Of a stretch of 64,000 bases of DNA, positions 24,161 through 36,929 are shown piece after piece (the first letter of the stretch is position 1; every line of letters starts with the position of its first letter). The translations under genes and the position numbers were made by a program. The notes below the pieces were generated by a model. It was not told where the DNA came from. It worked only from the letters and a program-made list of their open reading frames with translations, and made no database searches. Origin of the DNA: Tretioscincus oriximinensis (Eukaryota; Chordata; Lepidosauria; Squamata; Gymnophthalmidae); NCBI GenBank assembly GCA_022410635.1, contig JAJVDF010000160.1, forward strand, positions 879,208 to 943,207. Reading direction: 5' to 3'.

Positions 24161-24406
24161 TCGCCCACCCACCTAACAGATTCATTCTAAGGGATCAAAA
24201 AGAAAAGATTTTAGCATCCTTTGAAAAAGGACAATATCATCTTCTAGTCTCAATTCTAGTAGAAGGCTATTCCACAGCTGCGGGACCAGATCCTGAATGG
24301 TCTGTAACCTTGACACTGCCGTTGGTGTTAAGGGGACTACCAGTAGTCCCTGTGAAGCAGAGTTCAAAGTCCTAGGAGGGGCATATCCTACCAAGTAGGC
24401 TGCCAT
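24161..24406 (-). pseudogene. L2-like LINE 3' end, minus strand (end of reverse-transcriptase ORF and tail)
   Basis: The minus frame reads LVPQLWNSLLLELRLEDD and ends FQRMLKSFLFDPLE. This fits the 'LWNSLP...LR...F+..LK..LF' signature at the C terminus of L2-type LINE ORF2 (from memory). The stop is followed by a GGTGGGCGATAAATA tail. 5' truncated; only about 75 codons remain. Confidence 0.6.
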
Positions 24407-26124
24407 ATAGCATGTCCCTTAGTTTGACCCACCCAGAAGATTTCCTGAATTACACTGCTATGGAAATTGACTCAGGTAGGTGAAATCAAAATACTAATTG
24501 CATTCTGTCATAATAGTCTGAAAATATATCACCCGTTACTGTTTATTTAATGAAACCTTTTCAGGTCAACATTATCAGAAACACCACCCCAGGCCCAAAT
24601 ACTGAGCTAGATCTATTTTAGTAAGTCCAGATTAGCTTGATCTGGATTAATTGTAGCAAATCATATCTGCATCAAGCAAGTTGGAATGGACCACATCTGA
24701 AATGGGACAACATGACACAATGCAAGCCTCCAGTTTACAACTCTACCACTTCCCCATCGATCAAACATACACAGGCGGGGCCACTCACTGCTACATTTGA
24801 ATGCTGCCAGCTTGCTCCATGTTGGCTTCAAAGCATTAAGCAGAATTCCCCAGCAAAAAGTTTTTGAAGGTGATGCAAAGAGGATTTGAAGGTGAGTTTG
24901 CTGCATTGCACAAATGGCACCTGCCCCCTTACAGCTCACAATTACATAAATTTGGTCTTCATGCATCACTGCTTAATCCAGATCAGGAGGCATTAGCATG
25001 GATGCAGTCCTAAATAATGTGGTCACCTATGAATGGTTTAGAGAGTTCGTAGAACAGATGTGATCTGGATTAGCGTTAGTCTCATGNGGACAAAGCGGAC
25101 TAATGAGCTTCTCCAACTGGATTAGAAAGGCCTACATTAAAAAATATAATTGTAGGGAACCATCCAGCATCAATTCAGTTCCCTTTCCCACACACTCCTT
25201 GTCCAGCATAAGACAGCTCAAAGTTCTCATAACAACCAGATTTCCCATGATTTGATATCTGTATGCAATGCCAATTGTCAACTAAATGAACCATAAGGTC
25301 GGTGAGAAAAGAAAGCAGGCATGGCTGTCAATGTGAAACAGACAAAAATGGCAGCATAGTGGCCAAGGTGCTAAATACTATTCCTTCATCCCGTCTCAAA
25401 GCAGACCTTGGACCAAAGATGTGGTTTGTGGGGATGTTTGGAGTGAAAAGCACTCAGGGTGGGTTCTCACTAAAGGAAAAACGGGTGTGAATCCTGTGTG
25501 AAACATAAGGGCCCACGCTGTGTTTCCTTTGATCCAAATTCAAAATGGTTTGGCACTTAAGTGGACTCACAACAACTGGGTCTTTGGGGTTTTCCCAAAA
25601 AAACTGGATTAAAAGTAGTTTTCTTCATACTGATTTTTTCTGCTCTCGCTATGGTTTGGGAGCTGTTTGCTGGGCATGGTTTGTGTGAGGCAAAAGCGGA
25701 GGCCAATAGGCATCATGCGTGTTCCCCAGATGGATTGCCTTGGCAAGCCTTTGAATTGATCGGTAAACATTAGCCTTCCACGATGCAACATCTCATCCCT
25801 TTTCCCAATAATTAGATGAGTGGGCTGAGTGGCTGAACCAATTCTGCTACTTAGTGGTAATCAAAGTACAATCATCAGCTTTTGTTTCTGAAGGAAACAA
25901 AAGACTTTGTTTTCTGTGCAGATTAACAGAGCTAACAGTGTAATTACTTATTAAGCCAGCTTGAAATCAATTTCAGTAGTGTTCATTTATGTGTTCACTT
26001 TGAACTTTTATAATGTCATACTAAAACTATCCAGGTTGGTTGTCACCACTTTTTCTGACAGGAGGATCAGTCTATCAAATAATCATTGATTTTGTGCAAG
26101 AGTGGGTATGAGGGAGGATCATGG
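24407..26124. other. Non-coding, mostly unidentified
   Basis: 'tgatctggatta' occurs near 24,640 and 25,061, and inverted near 24,973, hinting at a decayed inverted-repeat element. No exon is supported. Confidence 0.35.
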
Positions 26125-26132
26125 AATGAAGG

Positions 26133-26680
26133 TAGGGTTGCCATATTCTGGCAACCCAAAACCGGGACGGGGGTGGGGTGCGCGTGCACGTGCACGCACG
26201 TGCACACGTGCGCATGCGCACATACGGACGCTTGTAGCGAGACAGTACCTGCTCCTTTGCTGGAGGCGGGATTTCGCCCTGCTCTAGCAAGCGGGCCATC
26301 AACTCACCTGCAGCAGCGGGGCAAAAACGCTTGGGTTCGTGAGAGGAGAACAGAGCTGCCCTCCTGTCACAAACCCAGGTGTTTCTCCTCTGCTAGAGGC
26401 GAGTTGGCTTTGCCTGAGAGCAGGGCGAAACCCCGCCTCCAGCCAAGGAGCAGCTACGGCGTGCTCCGAGGGTCCTCCCAGGACCCCGGAAAGCGTTGCG
26501 CACGCTGCAGCTGTCAGATCTGACGGCTGCTTTTCCTTTAAAATCCCGCCTTTTTACATTCCCCGTTGCTGCATCGGGGAATGTAAAAAGCCGGGATTTT
26601 GCCTTAAAACCCGGAGGGGACTATATTTTAGTCCCCAAAACCGGGTTTGTCCCGGTTTACCGGGACGTATTGCAACCCTA
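26133..26680. mobile_element. Non-autonomous hAT-type element with 8-bp target duplication
   Basis: Ends are TAGGGTTGCCA... on the left and ...TTGCAACCCTA on the right. They are flanked by identical 8-mers AATGAAGG at 26,125-26,132 and 26,681-26,688. Terminal inverted repeats plus an exact 8-bp duplication are the hallmark of hAT transposition. The 548 bp carry no transposase. Inside are a 35-bp inverted repeat (26,251-26,285 with 26,417-26,451) and a 26-bp hairpin (26,540-26,565 with 26,575-26,600, one mismatch). Open frames across it are not genes. Confidence 0.85.
26176..26226. repeat. Alternating purine-pyrimidine tract (Z-DNA-prone)
   Basis: About 50 bases of nearly uninterrupted GC/GT/CA alternation (gcgcgtgcacgtgcacgcac...) inside the hAT element, including several self-complementary words. 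Confidence 0.7.
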
Positions 26681-27081
26681 AATGAAGGGTAAAATCCAGC
26701 AGTTCACAAAGAATCCCTCATCCTCATTGTGAACTAGTCTATAGTGGAGGCATTTGGAGACCATAAATTAGAGACAGGAGGAACTGGATAATGGCAAAAT
26801 TGCTTTGCTTTGAAAATATGTAGGTGCACAAGTATGCAAAACATTCTGTCAGCATTTTAGGATGGAAGATCATTGGAGCAGGCCTTTTCTGTTTTAACTA
26901 TAAGGCATCTACTCCCTTCATTTATATATTTAGATACATGGTGAAGACAGACATATTTATCTTAATCTTTGGTTGAAAACAGAATTTTCCTCTTTCAAGC
27001 AGTCATTTATACTTTAGCGATTTTTATTATGTTTTGATATCGTGTATTAAAATAGTGTTGTATACTTCCCTTCCTCTTGTA

Positions 27082-27565
27082 TAGGCTGACCAGATTACCC
27101 CTTTTGGGGGGAGAAAACCCAGTTTGGGGGTGTCTACCCCACCCTCCCCATTTTTTGCTGAGAAAATAATAATTAAAAAAGGTTTGATTTTTTTTAAAAA
27201 TTAACTGCGCCCACACTAGGGGGCTGTGGCAACTGAGTCCAGTTCCTGAAGTCATTCTCCAAAAGGCACCCTTGCATACTTCAAAAAATTCTCACACACT
27301 TCCATTTTTATTTATTTTTTAAATCGCTACACTGCCACTAGGGGGCTCTGGCAACCATTGCAGCTACTGAAGACACCCCTCCCTCAGTAAAAAAAAATGC
27401 AAATTTCTCACACACTTTGAAAATTTCTCATGCACTTCGCAGATTTTCGGGCGGGGATTTTGAAGGAGTATGCATGTTGATGGGTGATTTGCATAGTCAT
27501 GAATATGCAAATTAGCATGAATATTAATTACCCCAGTCTGGGCCTCAGAAAATCTGGTCAGCCTA
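27082..27565. mobile_element. Non-autonomous DNA transposon (hAT-like), about 484 bp
   Basis: Left end TAGGCTGACCAGATT is the exact reverse complement of the right end AATCTGGTCAGCCTA. Flanks TCTTGTAT and TCTTCTAG are similar (6 of 8), as an old 8-bp duplication would be. Two internal copies of 'actagggggctctggcaac' (one with ctgtgg) lie at about 27,215 and 27,338. Confidence 0.7.
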
Positions 27566-28532
27566 TCTTCTAGGTAAAAAAATACACATCAAAATAAGTC
27601 ACCTTTCCCCCTAGTGTCTTGTCCCACTACACAATTGAAGTATAACATTGCTTTCATCATTAGGTTGTTCATAAACAATGAAAGAAAAATATGGAAATTA
27701 GACATTAGCCAAGAATTAATGCAGCATTGGACAACTCTACAAATCACCAGAATAATTAATATTTTATGTACACAGAGGCATAAACATTTTCTTGCCTGAT
27801 GGGAAAATTCCATTATATAATGAAACGGAAGGTGTTAATATCAACTTTTTATGCATTTTAATATCCACTCTGCATATTTTCCCCACCTATCTTTGATAAT
27901 TTCTGGCATTTTAATCTCAAATTTGGGACACTGGGATAAATTTGCAAATCCCATAGAGAAAAATTCTGTACTAAGAAAAGAAACAGGAACAGGAACTAGT
28001 TTAGTGCAGATTACGTTGCTCTAGATTCAGTATTTTTCTTAATTCAAAATACATATTATCTCTTTAAATATTGCTGGCTGTGCTCTCCAGCAACAACTGA
28101 ACATCTTTTTTGCCACTTCTGCCAACTTGTGTCATCTTGCAAAATCAAGATAGAGATACCAGCAATTTTAAATATTTAAAGAAACTGCCAAAAAACTTGC
28201 ATATCTGCAATCTAATAAACGGACAGAAGTAGATTCTGACTATTATACCCAAGTGATCAGAGCTAAGGCAAGGAAAATACAAACACATAAACAGAGCAGT
28301 TTCTGATCTCAAATGTTTTTTTTTTAATTTTTGGTGAAGCTGAACTGAGAAATTATCTAGAACTGCAGAAAATCCTAGACATCTACCTTCCTGATGTTAA
28401 GAGTAACATGTATCTGGCTCCTACACTTTCTTCTTAGGAAAATTCACAAGTTTTGCTTTGGACACTGTCTGCAATTGCAAAAAAAAATCTTTCTGTGCCT
28501 CTATGCAAACGTTGAAACCATCTGCAGTGTTA

Positions 28533-28856
28533 GGCCCTGTACACACAAAGGCTTACAACCCAGCATATAGGATACCTTGAGTGTAAGCCATCGCTCCCCC
28601 AGGACACACCTACCATGGTCCTTGCGAGGCAGATCTTGCCTCGCCAGCTAAAGGCAAGTATGCACACGACTTTGGGAGCACATGGCTTTGGAGGCAGATT
28701 TTCTGGAGTGCTGCACAAAATCAGAATATATCTGCTCTCAAAAGTCACAGAATAAAGAATTGTAGCAAGTGGTGTGCTGACAACCTTTGAAGACGTGTGC
28801 CATGGTCGCCTGGATGTGCTCTGATGGGGTAAGAAATCCTATGTGTGCACAGGATC
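28533..28856. mobile_element. Candidate fold-back element, about 325 bp
   Basis: Left end 'gccctgtacacacaaagg' matches the reverse complement of the right end 'cctatgtgtgcacagga' with two or three differences. No target duplication is clear and no coding frame is supported. Confidence 0.5.
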
Positions 28857-30384
28857 TTAGTCTAAAAACAGTGTATTGAGCATATTCTGTTGTCTAAAGA
28901 ACGTCTCGAAACAAAGAAAAGTGACATGCAAAGAAGCAAGGAAGAAGTGGCATGAAGCACAAAAAGAAAGGATAGATAATGCCATCTAAGGTCTTAAACC
29001 ACTTGGATGAAGAAAGAAGCAGCAGTAAGCATACTTACACAATCCTTAGAGTAACTCTCAATAGATAATTTTAATCACTACAGGCGGTTGCTTTTATATT
29101 CTGTTTTAAATTGTTTTGTGTTGGTGTAGATTAATATTTCTGTGGTGAAGTGTTCTTGATCTCCCCTGAGAGAGGATTAAAAATCAAAATACAAATCAAG
29201 GGACTGCAAAATGTGAAACACTGCATACGTTAAAAACAAGAGCATGTTTCCTGGCTCACTATGGTCCTAAAAACATCTAAGGTAAACTCCACTGAAAACT
29301 ATGATAAAAATTTCAGCATAAGATGAACATTTTATCTATCCCAAAATTCTGTTGCCAATTATAACCGCCTCCACAGAAAAAGTAAAGAACCCCTTTGGAT
29401 AGTTTATTATGTGCCATCTTGCCAAGAAAATGGTACTCAGAAGATCATTCTCCAATATCCTTTGGTAATCTGTTGTCAATTTTATCTATACTCCTGAACA
29501 GCAGTCTAACATAATAGCCCACTACCATTTTTGTGGCATGCAATATTATGATTTGCTTGAGGAATCTTATTTGTCAAAGAAGTACAATGTAAGACTTTTC
29601 ATTTTAATGTGGACAAAGAATTTTATAAGGCTTTTCTTAATCATTTCCCAAGTAAAATTTCTAGTGAGATATTTCAACTTTTTCAACTTTTGTAGCTTTT
29701 CATCCAAGTCCACAAGATGGGATGGCCAGATTAAACATGAGAAGTAAGTCAGTTTAGCCCCATCACAACTGTTTAAGGTTGCAATTCTCAACAAGGGTAT
29801 ACTTCTGGCTTGGCTTGCAAAGTATCATGTTCTATAAGTCAGCTAGATATTAGTGAATATTGATATCCTATGACAACAGTGCCAGATCAGACTATTTACT
29901 TAATAACTTTTGTATTCTGTCTTTCATCTAAAACATATTTAAAATATAACTCATCCAACCTCTTTCTCTCATTAGTAACTCTGCTGTTGCCATACTGTCA
30001 CTCAAGAAGACCCATCTGTCTCCTCAGTGATCTTATCAAATACAGAAAATTACTCATGGTGCCACTTCCTACATCCACCAGCTCTTCTATCTATCAAGAG
30101 TGAAGCTAGCTGATGTTGTACTAGCTGCTAAATTGATGACTGAATGATGCCCCTTCACCCATAAAGATTGAAATTCCAATTTCAGTACTGATGGGCAAGA
30201 AAGCTGACCCTGAAAGTTAAGATGGCAGTGATTGTTGGCTTCAGTTTTGAAGAATGAAGAAAGGATGTTCTTGAACACAGGAAGTAACACCATAGGCTGT
30301 ATACAGCATGCCGATATCATACTATAGCTTTAAAAGCAACATTGCAATTAATCGATGGGCAGCTTCCTCCTCTCATATATTTCA
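28857..30384. other. Non-coding, nothing identified
   Basis: AT-rich; only short unsupported frames and no repeat I can name. Confidence 0.4.
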
Positions 30385-30692
30385 GGCACAGATAGCTCAG
30401 TCGCTTAGGAATCCGTCTCTCACCTGGGAGATGGGGTTTCGAAGCCCTGTGTGGGACGTGGGGAAGGGTGAGCACCTTCCACTAGCCTGTAGCTCTAGCC
30501 AACCCAGCTATTCGAAAGCAGGAACTGCAAGAAATTGCAACTGACTTTAAGTAGATACATGGGAACCACCATAGCCTGGTGGGGATGATAGAATGTGTGC
30601 CTTCGGGCAAAATATATCCTTGTAAGCCGCTTTGAGTCCCTTTGGAAGGTGAGAAAAGCGGGGTATAAGAACCAAGTTCTTCTTCTTCTTCT
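30385..30692 (+). repeat. SINE family B, full length (tRNA-derived)
   Basis: 'cacagatagctcagtcgctt' is a tRNA-like A-box region and 'ggggtttcgaagccctg' a B-box region. 'agccaacccagctattcgaa', 'gatgatagaatgtgtgcctt' and 'gccgctttgagtccctttgg' follow, ending in (TTC)n. The best-preserved copy in the window; others lie at 1,020, 10,478, 42,033, 45,172, 45,617 and 62,499. Confidence 0.85.
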
Positions 30693-33600
30693 TAACTGAA
30701 GTGCATAGAATGTTGTCTTTGCTTCTTTGGCATTTTTATTTGGGCTGTTGTTGTTGGGCGGGACATCTGTGCTCCTTTCTAGTCTAATGGTCTATGACAG
30801 ACAGTATTTTACGATCTAACCCAATATTTCCAAATGCCTTCTCACCTTTAATAGGCTATCACTGTGGCTCAAAAGTCACTTTTAAGATATGCATATACAG
30901 GAAGACATCTAGTATTTGAAGCTAATAAACAATTTTTGCTTAGGAAAAGAACAAGACACAATGTGCTGATATCTATCAAGCACACTCTAGGAAGCAAATG
31001 TAATTTCTTAGGGGAAATGTGCGAAGAATCAATAGGGTTTATTGCTACAGAGCCTCTTCACCAACCTCCTCTGAAGAAAGATCCGCACCCAAATGAGAAG
31101 ATAGTTATTCCATGTCCTGCTTGTGCCAACTACATTACTCCTTATCCAAACAAGATGAGACAACCGTTAAAACAAGGAAGCAGTTAGTTAGTGTTTTCTG
31201 TATTCCACTAAACCTAAAAATAGCAGCCTCACAGGAAACAGGTTGTGAAACCCCCAGGCAGGTAGAGTTGACTTTGCTTGGAGCATTTGAGGTGAGGATC
31301 AATCTCCAGACATTCCTTTGAGTATGAGTATTCTCTGATGCAGCTCCGCATGGATCATTTTCAGAAAATGAGTCCCTCTCTAAAAACTTCTCAACTGCTC
31401 TACAGTGTGTGTGTGTGTGCGTGTGTGTGCAGACACCAGGTTTATGGTATTTATTATAATACTTTCATGCACGATACATTGTATCTGTGGGCACTTCCAC
31501 ACAAAGTTCTCCTACTGGATTGGCAGGATCATCATGATGCCTCTACCACATAAGACAATGGTGCTTTCGCTGCCTTCCTGGGATCCACCCAGAGAAAGTG
31601 CCTTTGTAATAAAATAACTGGTAGCTGATGTTTGCAGCTCTGGTGTGTGGCGTGCCATTGCGGGACTTCCAGTACCGTGAGAATGATTCCAGCTAGGACT
31701 GCAGAATCGCAGCTGGCTGACATGCGTGGTACTGGCTCCCTTGTCTTTCCGATATTCTTCATCCCTCCAGAGATAAATATGGAGGGGAAACTGGGTTATT
31801 TCAGGTTTAAACCCCATTTCAGGATTTACCCTGTAGTCTGGAGGGCACCTGTTCTAAAACAAAGCCATATGGTGCTTATTTTTTAATTATTCTTGAACTA
31901 CAATGGAAGGATTTTCTGCTTAAAGAATTCCATAGCCCAAGTAGCCTAGCTTCCTCATTCATCACTGGAAGGAAGGCTAATGTGGTGTGGAATGCAAAGC
32001 ACCTTCAAGTTGCTCACAATCCAAATTAACTTTACAGAGCTAATAATTTACACTCTGCTGAACAAAAACTGGAAAAAAATTGGCTACTTAGATATACCAC
32101 AAAAGCAATATTTGATTAGGAAAACCAAACATACACTTTAGAGGTTAAATATGCACAAGTGCCTTATACTGAAAGAAATGTGATACTATTCAGATAAGAA
32201 AATAGATAAAATCCTATGGTATCAGACTAGCAGCCACTCTAGCTTACTGTCAGTGCCAGTCATAGCTCACAAACAGGTTACAAGGATAGTGACAGAAACC
32301 AACTTGGATAATCATTAAGACAAATTTAGACAAAATCCTAAAGGACACACGTATCAATGGGTACTAGAACTGATATCAACCGGTAAGTATCAATTTTTAG
32401 TCTGCAGGTTTGAGAAGTACATTTATATAACAAAGAAATCAGAAGAAGAAAACTAGTCCTGGTTAGCATCATCATATAGACAATATTCTAATCTAAAATA
32501 TTATTTTTTTAAAAGGCACACTATTGGGTAACCAGGTAAAATCCAGACATTTACACCTTTAATTACTGTAGAAGATATTATTTTTCATCATAGGTGTAAA
32601 TTTTTCTTAAAGGACCATCAGCTTGCCCCTTGTTTTTCTCCTACTCTAAATTATACAAGAATTCAAATTCTAGATTAAGTCAAACCATTCAAAATTAATG
32701 TTATTCCATCTCTAAATTAAGCATTGCCCTATATAAAATTTGACTTGCACAATGTACCATATTTTGAATTAATAAGATTGTGATAATTTAGGATTCCTTC
32801 CGTCAGCTACGCACTACAGAATCAAAAGCAAGAAGGAACACGCCTGCTTGAAAGAGTGCTGGCTATTGTAGCAAATCATACTTGCAGGGAAAAATATCAT
32901 TAGCTTAATATCTGCTCATCGTTTTCTTGCCACTACAATATCAGATGATTAAAAGAGTTCATAAGGAAAGGTCAGAGATAAAATGTATTTTGTAAACTGC
33001 ACTGATTTATCTGACAACCTTTACTACAAGAACCAATCTGCTAAGATTACCATTTGTAAATGTTAATCCCAACATTATAAACAATATCTAAACAGTCATT
33101 TTGCTTGGCTTTCTTTACCAAGAAAAATGGTCTCATTGACTCTTACTGCTAATATTCTGGAACTACTTCTAAACACATAAAATAGGGTTTAGTATACAAG
33201 TGACACAAAGAAGCATCTTGGCAGAGCCAAGGAAAAATGTGTGATTTGTAGCAGTGAAACTTAAAATGCATTTCTGAATTCAAGCCAATCTTGTTTGATC
33301 TGAGTTATCCTTTGCTTGAGGTATTGCTTGATGTTTGGCACGAAATCAACAAAAGAATTTGCACAACATCCATGTATTCAGTTTTCAAGGTTTGACTGAG
33401 TTGGGAATTTCCCCCAATATCATTGAGCCTGGAGGTTTTTGTGTTCCCCTGCACTGTGGCTTGGCTTATAGTATGATTCATCCCAAACTATTTTTGCAGT
33501 ACACCCACTCTCTGCTTCTGGCTATTTTTTTTCCCTATACACTGCAGCTGGGGTGTGTGCTGCTGGTGGCTGACAAAAAGACCTGTCATTACATCGTCCC

Positions 33601-34153
33601 CTCTTGACAGGAAATTGCTGATAGCTAAGTGTTGAGGTCTATCATGTATTCATATAGTTGCTTCTTCCCTGACCTTGCAGGGCGAAATGTTTAGACTCCC
33701 TACAAGAGAGGAACAAACAAATTGTCAGTTTCAATTTCTTTCCAGTTTTCTCTTGACTTGAAATCAGGTCAACTCATGTAACACTGTAGCTTTTTCTTTT
33801 TCTTTAATTAAACACAAGTTCTCATGAAAATTCAAATGTTTCTTTTGACAGTCTGTGTCTAGTAGGTATATTTTTCATCTGGTGATAGTAGCTCAAGGCT
33901 GTTGGGTTGGGTTGTCAAAGTTCCCTGAGCTAAGATTTCCATTTACAGATATTTCCCTAAATGACTACCTTGCATCTTCAATAAAAAGTCTACCTGACCT
34001 TTGCATTAGAAAATCAGAGAGGTATCTGTGTGAGTCTGGATTCCGAATTTCTAGCAATGTGATCTCATAGGAGCATGAGCAAGGGCAGGTGAATATGGAA
34101 GTTGAGAACAGATAAAGGTTTCGCCTTCTGCTTTATATGACCAGGTGCAATTG
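30693..34153. other. Non-coding, nothing firmly identified
   Basis: Contains a short GT tract at about 31,405-31,430. No coding exon is supported. Parts between 32,400 and 33,100 are AT-rich and low in repeats, and would be a place to test for conserved non-coding elements. Confidence 0.35.
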
Positions 34154-34384
34154 AGACCCAGTTTGGTGTCATGGTTAGAGTGTTGGACTCGTACCTGGTA
34201 GTCTCCTCCATGAAAGCCAGCTGGGTGACCTTGGGCCAGTCACAGTTCTTTGAACTCTCTCAGCCCCACCTACTCCACAGGGTGTCTGTTGTGGAGAAAG
34301 CAACAAAAGCTATGTGCTCCACCCTATGGTTGGCCGCCCTGAGACCTTCAGGTATACAAGTACAAATAAATAAATAAATAAATT
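34154..34384 (+). repeat. SINE family A (tRNA-derived)
   Basis: 'gacccagtttggtgtcatgg', 'ctccatgaaagccagctggg', 'ccttgggccagtcacag', 'cacagggtgtctgttgtgg', tail 'gccctgagaccttcagg' and (AAAT)n. Confidence 0.85.
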
Positions 34385-34480
34385 GGTGGGCCACTGTGTG
34401 AAACAGAATGCTGGACTAGATGGGCTCTGGCTCCATTCAGTAGGGCTCCTCTTAGGTTCTTACGAGCTTATGTAGACAAG
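34385..34480 (+). repeat. CR1-like LINE 3' tail
   Basis: 'gtgggccactgtgtgaaaca', 'gaatgctggactagatgggc' and a terminal 'ttcttacgagctta'. The same core is seen at 38,560, 47,646 and 56,057. It abuts the SINE directly. Confidence 0.75.
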
Positions 34481-34494
34481 TTAATTTTTTCAGA

Positions 34495-34612
34495 TGCTAT
34501 GGAATGAATAAATGCATCTGAAGAAGCTGATTTGTTTACAAAAGTTCATGCTGCATACCATTTTCTTGTTAGTTTCTAAAGTGCTACGAGACCTCTTGAT
34601 CTTTGTACTAAA
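34495..34612 (+). repeat. Interspersed repeat, 'ttgttagtttctaaagtgct' unit
   Basis: 'gcatctgaagaagctgattt', 'acaaaagttcatgctgcata', then 'ttgttagtttctaaagtgct'. Inverse of the block at 18,325 and 39,358. Confidence 0.55.
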
Positions 34613-35204
34613 GATATGACTAACTGGGTAGCAAGTTCTCTTTAAGTGGAAATTCAGCTTGGAAAGCTCCTGTCAATCCAACTTATGGATTTTATGCATA
34701 AGAAACATAACTAATGTTTCTAAAAAAATCATTGTTTTAGGTATACACAATTAACACAGTATATGTTTAGAGAATGTATTATGATTCACTTATCAGTTCA
34801 GAAGCCCCAATTAGCACATTTTTAAACCTGAAGTATTCCTTAAAAAGTATTTCAGAAATCCATTTCATTACCAATGTTTCCTGTTTAACCAAGCTTTTTT
34901 ACTTGAAGAATGCAACAACACCCCACTTTCTCATTTACACTTCTGTGGATATTTCCAGCTACCAGTTTGCTATATAGACAGATGCTTTCGATATGCTGAT
35001 TAATGAATGCAATTTGAAGTAGTCTGTGCAACTGGTGTGTAGCAGCCATACAAAGATTTAATGGATCTATTTTTTACTTTATTTAAATGTTATATGCCAA
35101 AGCAAAGTCTTGTTTCCCTTTTTATGAATGTAATGATATACGGATATATATACAAACAGTCATGGCTGACTTAGCTGACTGCATGAGCAGAGATACAGAG
35201 ATGG

Positions 35205-35300
35205 TGCCATTACCTGTTTTGGGGGAAAGCTGGGAATCAAACCACTAATTCTCCATTTTTCAGGCAATTTGCTTTACCACTGAACTACAGCTGTTACTCT
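35205..35300 (-). repeat. Decayed tRNA-derived SINE head
   Basis: On the minus strand 'gtagttcagtggtaaagcaa' resembles an A box, and 'tggtttgattccc' a B box. No clear tail remains. Confidence 0.45.
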
Positions 35301-35499
35301 GTGTACAAATAAAAAATATCATGACAAACATTCATCTCAGTTTTTCCTTCTAAATTCTGCAACATTGGATAAGGTAATTGAATGATTGGTAAGATATTTG
35401 AAGTCAGGATATAGCAGTGAGTGAAACTAACATTTTCCTCAGGGATCTAATTGCTAAAGGAAGAAAACTCCAACAGCTGATAGGATGTCACTATTCATT

Positions 35500-36070
35500 A
35501 TTGCCCCCTATTCCACAATATCCTTTCTAAAATGTGGTGACAGATTTGTGATGGACAGATGTGGTGTGTTCTAACTGTGGCTTCACCATCAATTTATAAA
35601 GAGGCAAAATGATCCTTGCTGACTTATTTTTCAATTTGCTTCCTAGTTATCCTTGGCACTGAATTTGCTTTTTTTTTTTGCCATCCATGCATATTGAGAT
35701 ATCTATCCAAGCCCCCAAATCCCTTTTCTGATCTGTCTCAGAAAGCCCACACACACACACACACACACATCAGTTGATATGAGTAATCAGGGGTCCTAGC
35801 CCCACTGTGCATAACCTTGCATTTGCTTAGGTTGAGTGCATTTTTCACTTCATAGCCCACTCACCCAATGTCAAAGGATCTCTCTGGAGTTTTGTACAAT
35901 TGATTTCAGTTTTCAAATTTAGTGTCATCAGCAAACATTGCTATCCTACTGTTTACCCAAGCACATATCCTAATATTTAACCTTGGGATACCTCATTTCT
36001 AACCTCTTTCTACCCAGAGAATTTCCAACTTCAGTTTACCTTCCATCTTGAAGGATAGACTTAATCCTTT
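35500..36070. repeat. Probable decayed interspersed repeat with a CA tract
   Basis: The text around 'agtgtcatcagcaaaca' resembles a common amniote repeat I know only from memory. A (CA)n tract of about 22 bases lies at 35,748-35,770. Class uncertain. Confidence 0.35.
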
Positions 36071-36929
36071 TTTCCTGAACTAAAACCCCATTCTTCAGGA
36101 GGAATGCAAATTGACAGTAGTTTAAACTTTAATAATGGTGTGACCACAACTTGTGGAATCATTTTTAGACCTCACATTTTTTATTGTTTAGAAGCAACTG
36201 AACTGGTTGAATTAAATTCAATCTAATTAAAAATGTCAATATATAACCTTCATTCAGTGATATGGAATTTCAGAAAGCGTAATGAAAAATAATGTAAGGA
36301 TTCCTTATGGATAGCTGAGATCAAAAGCAGAACTAGGAGTCATGATAATTTACAATAGAAACTGAATTTAACCAGAGCATCTGCCACTCCTTAAGCTCAC
36401 GACTGCAATTGCTAGTTGACCTGCGATATGCAATTTCTATGTAAATATGCATTAAAATAAAGGGATACATTTATTTACATTTATTCATACTTATACCCCC
36501 TATATACCCCAAAATAAAAGCAAAAATATAAAATACAAATTAGTATCTGAAGGTACGAAGGAAAGTGGTCAAAAGTCGTGTCCAGACAGGGTCAAAAATC
36601 TGTTTACAAGTCAAATTTGTGTTGCATTTTTCTCAGCAGCTTTTTATATAAATTGACAAATTTTAGGTTTTCAAACCAGCGTCCAGATTATCAGTTTCTT
36701 TGACCAATGTGTAACCATGTAGTGGAAGCACAGAAATTATAATGTAAAATAATTTATATTCAGTTACTAATGTTAAAGAGTAGTTCCCCCCCCCCCCAAA
36801 GTAGCTTCCAACTGCACACAAAATAGCCATAAACAGCTGTCATAAATATTTTAAGTACTGAAAATTCTGAAAAGATTTCTCTTTTAGTAAATGGGCTCAC
36901 AATAAAAAAAAGCAATTATTTGAGCACCA

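Noticed and set aside
26086..26692. Several plus-strand frames of 60-145 codons
   Set aside because: They cover the hAT element with its hairpins and purine-pyrimidine tract; no transposase motif.
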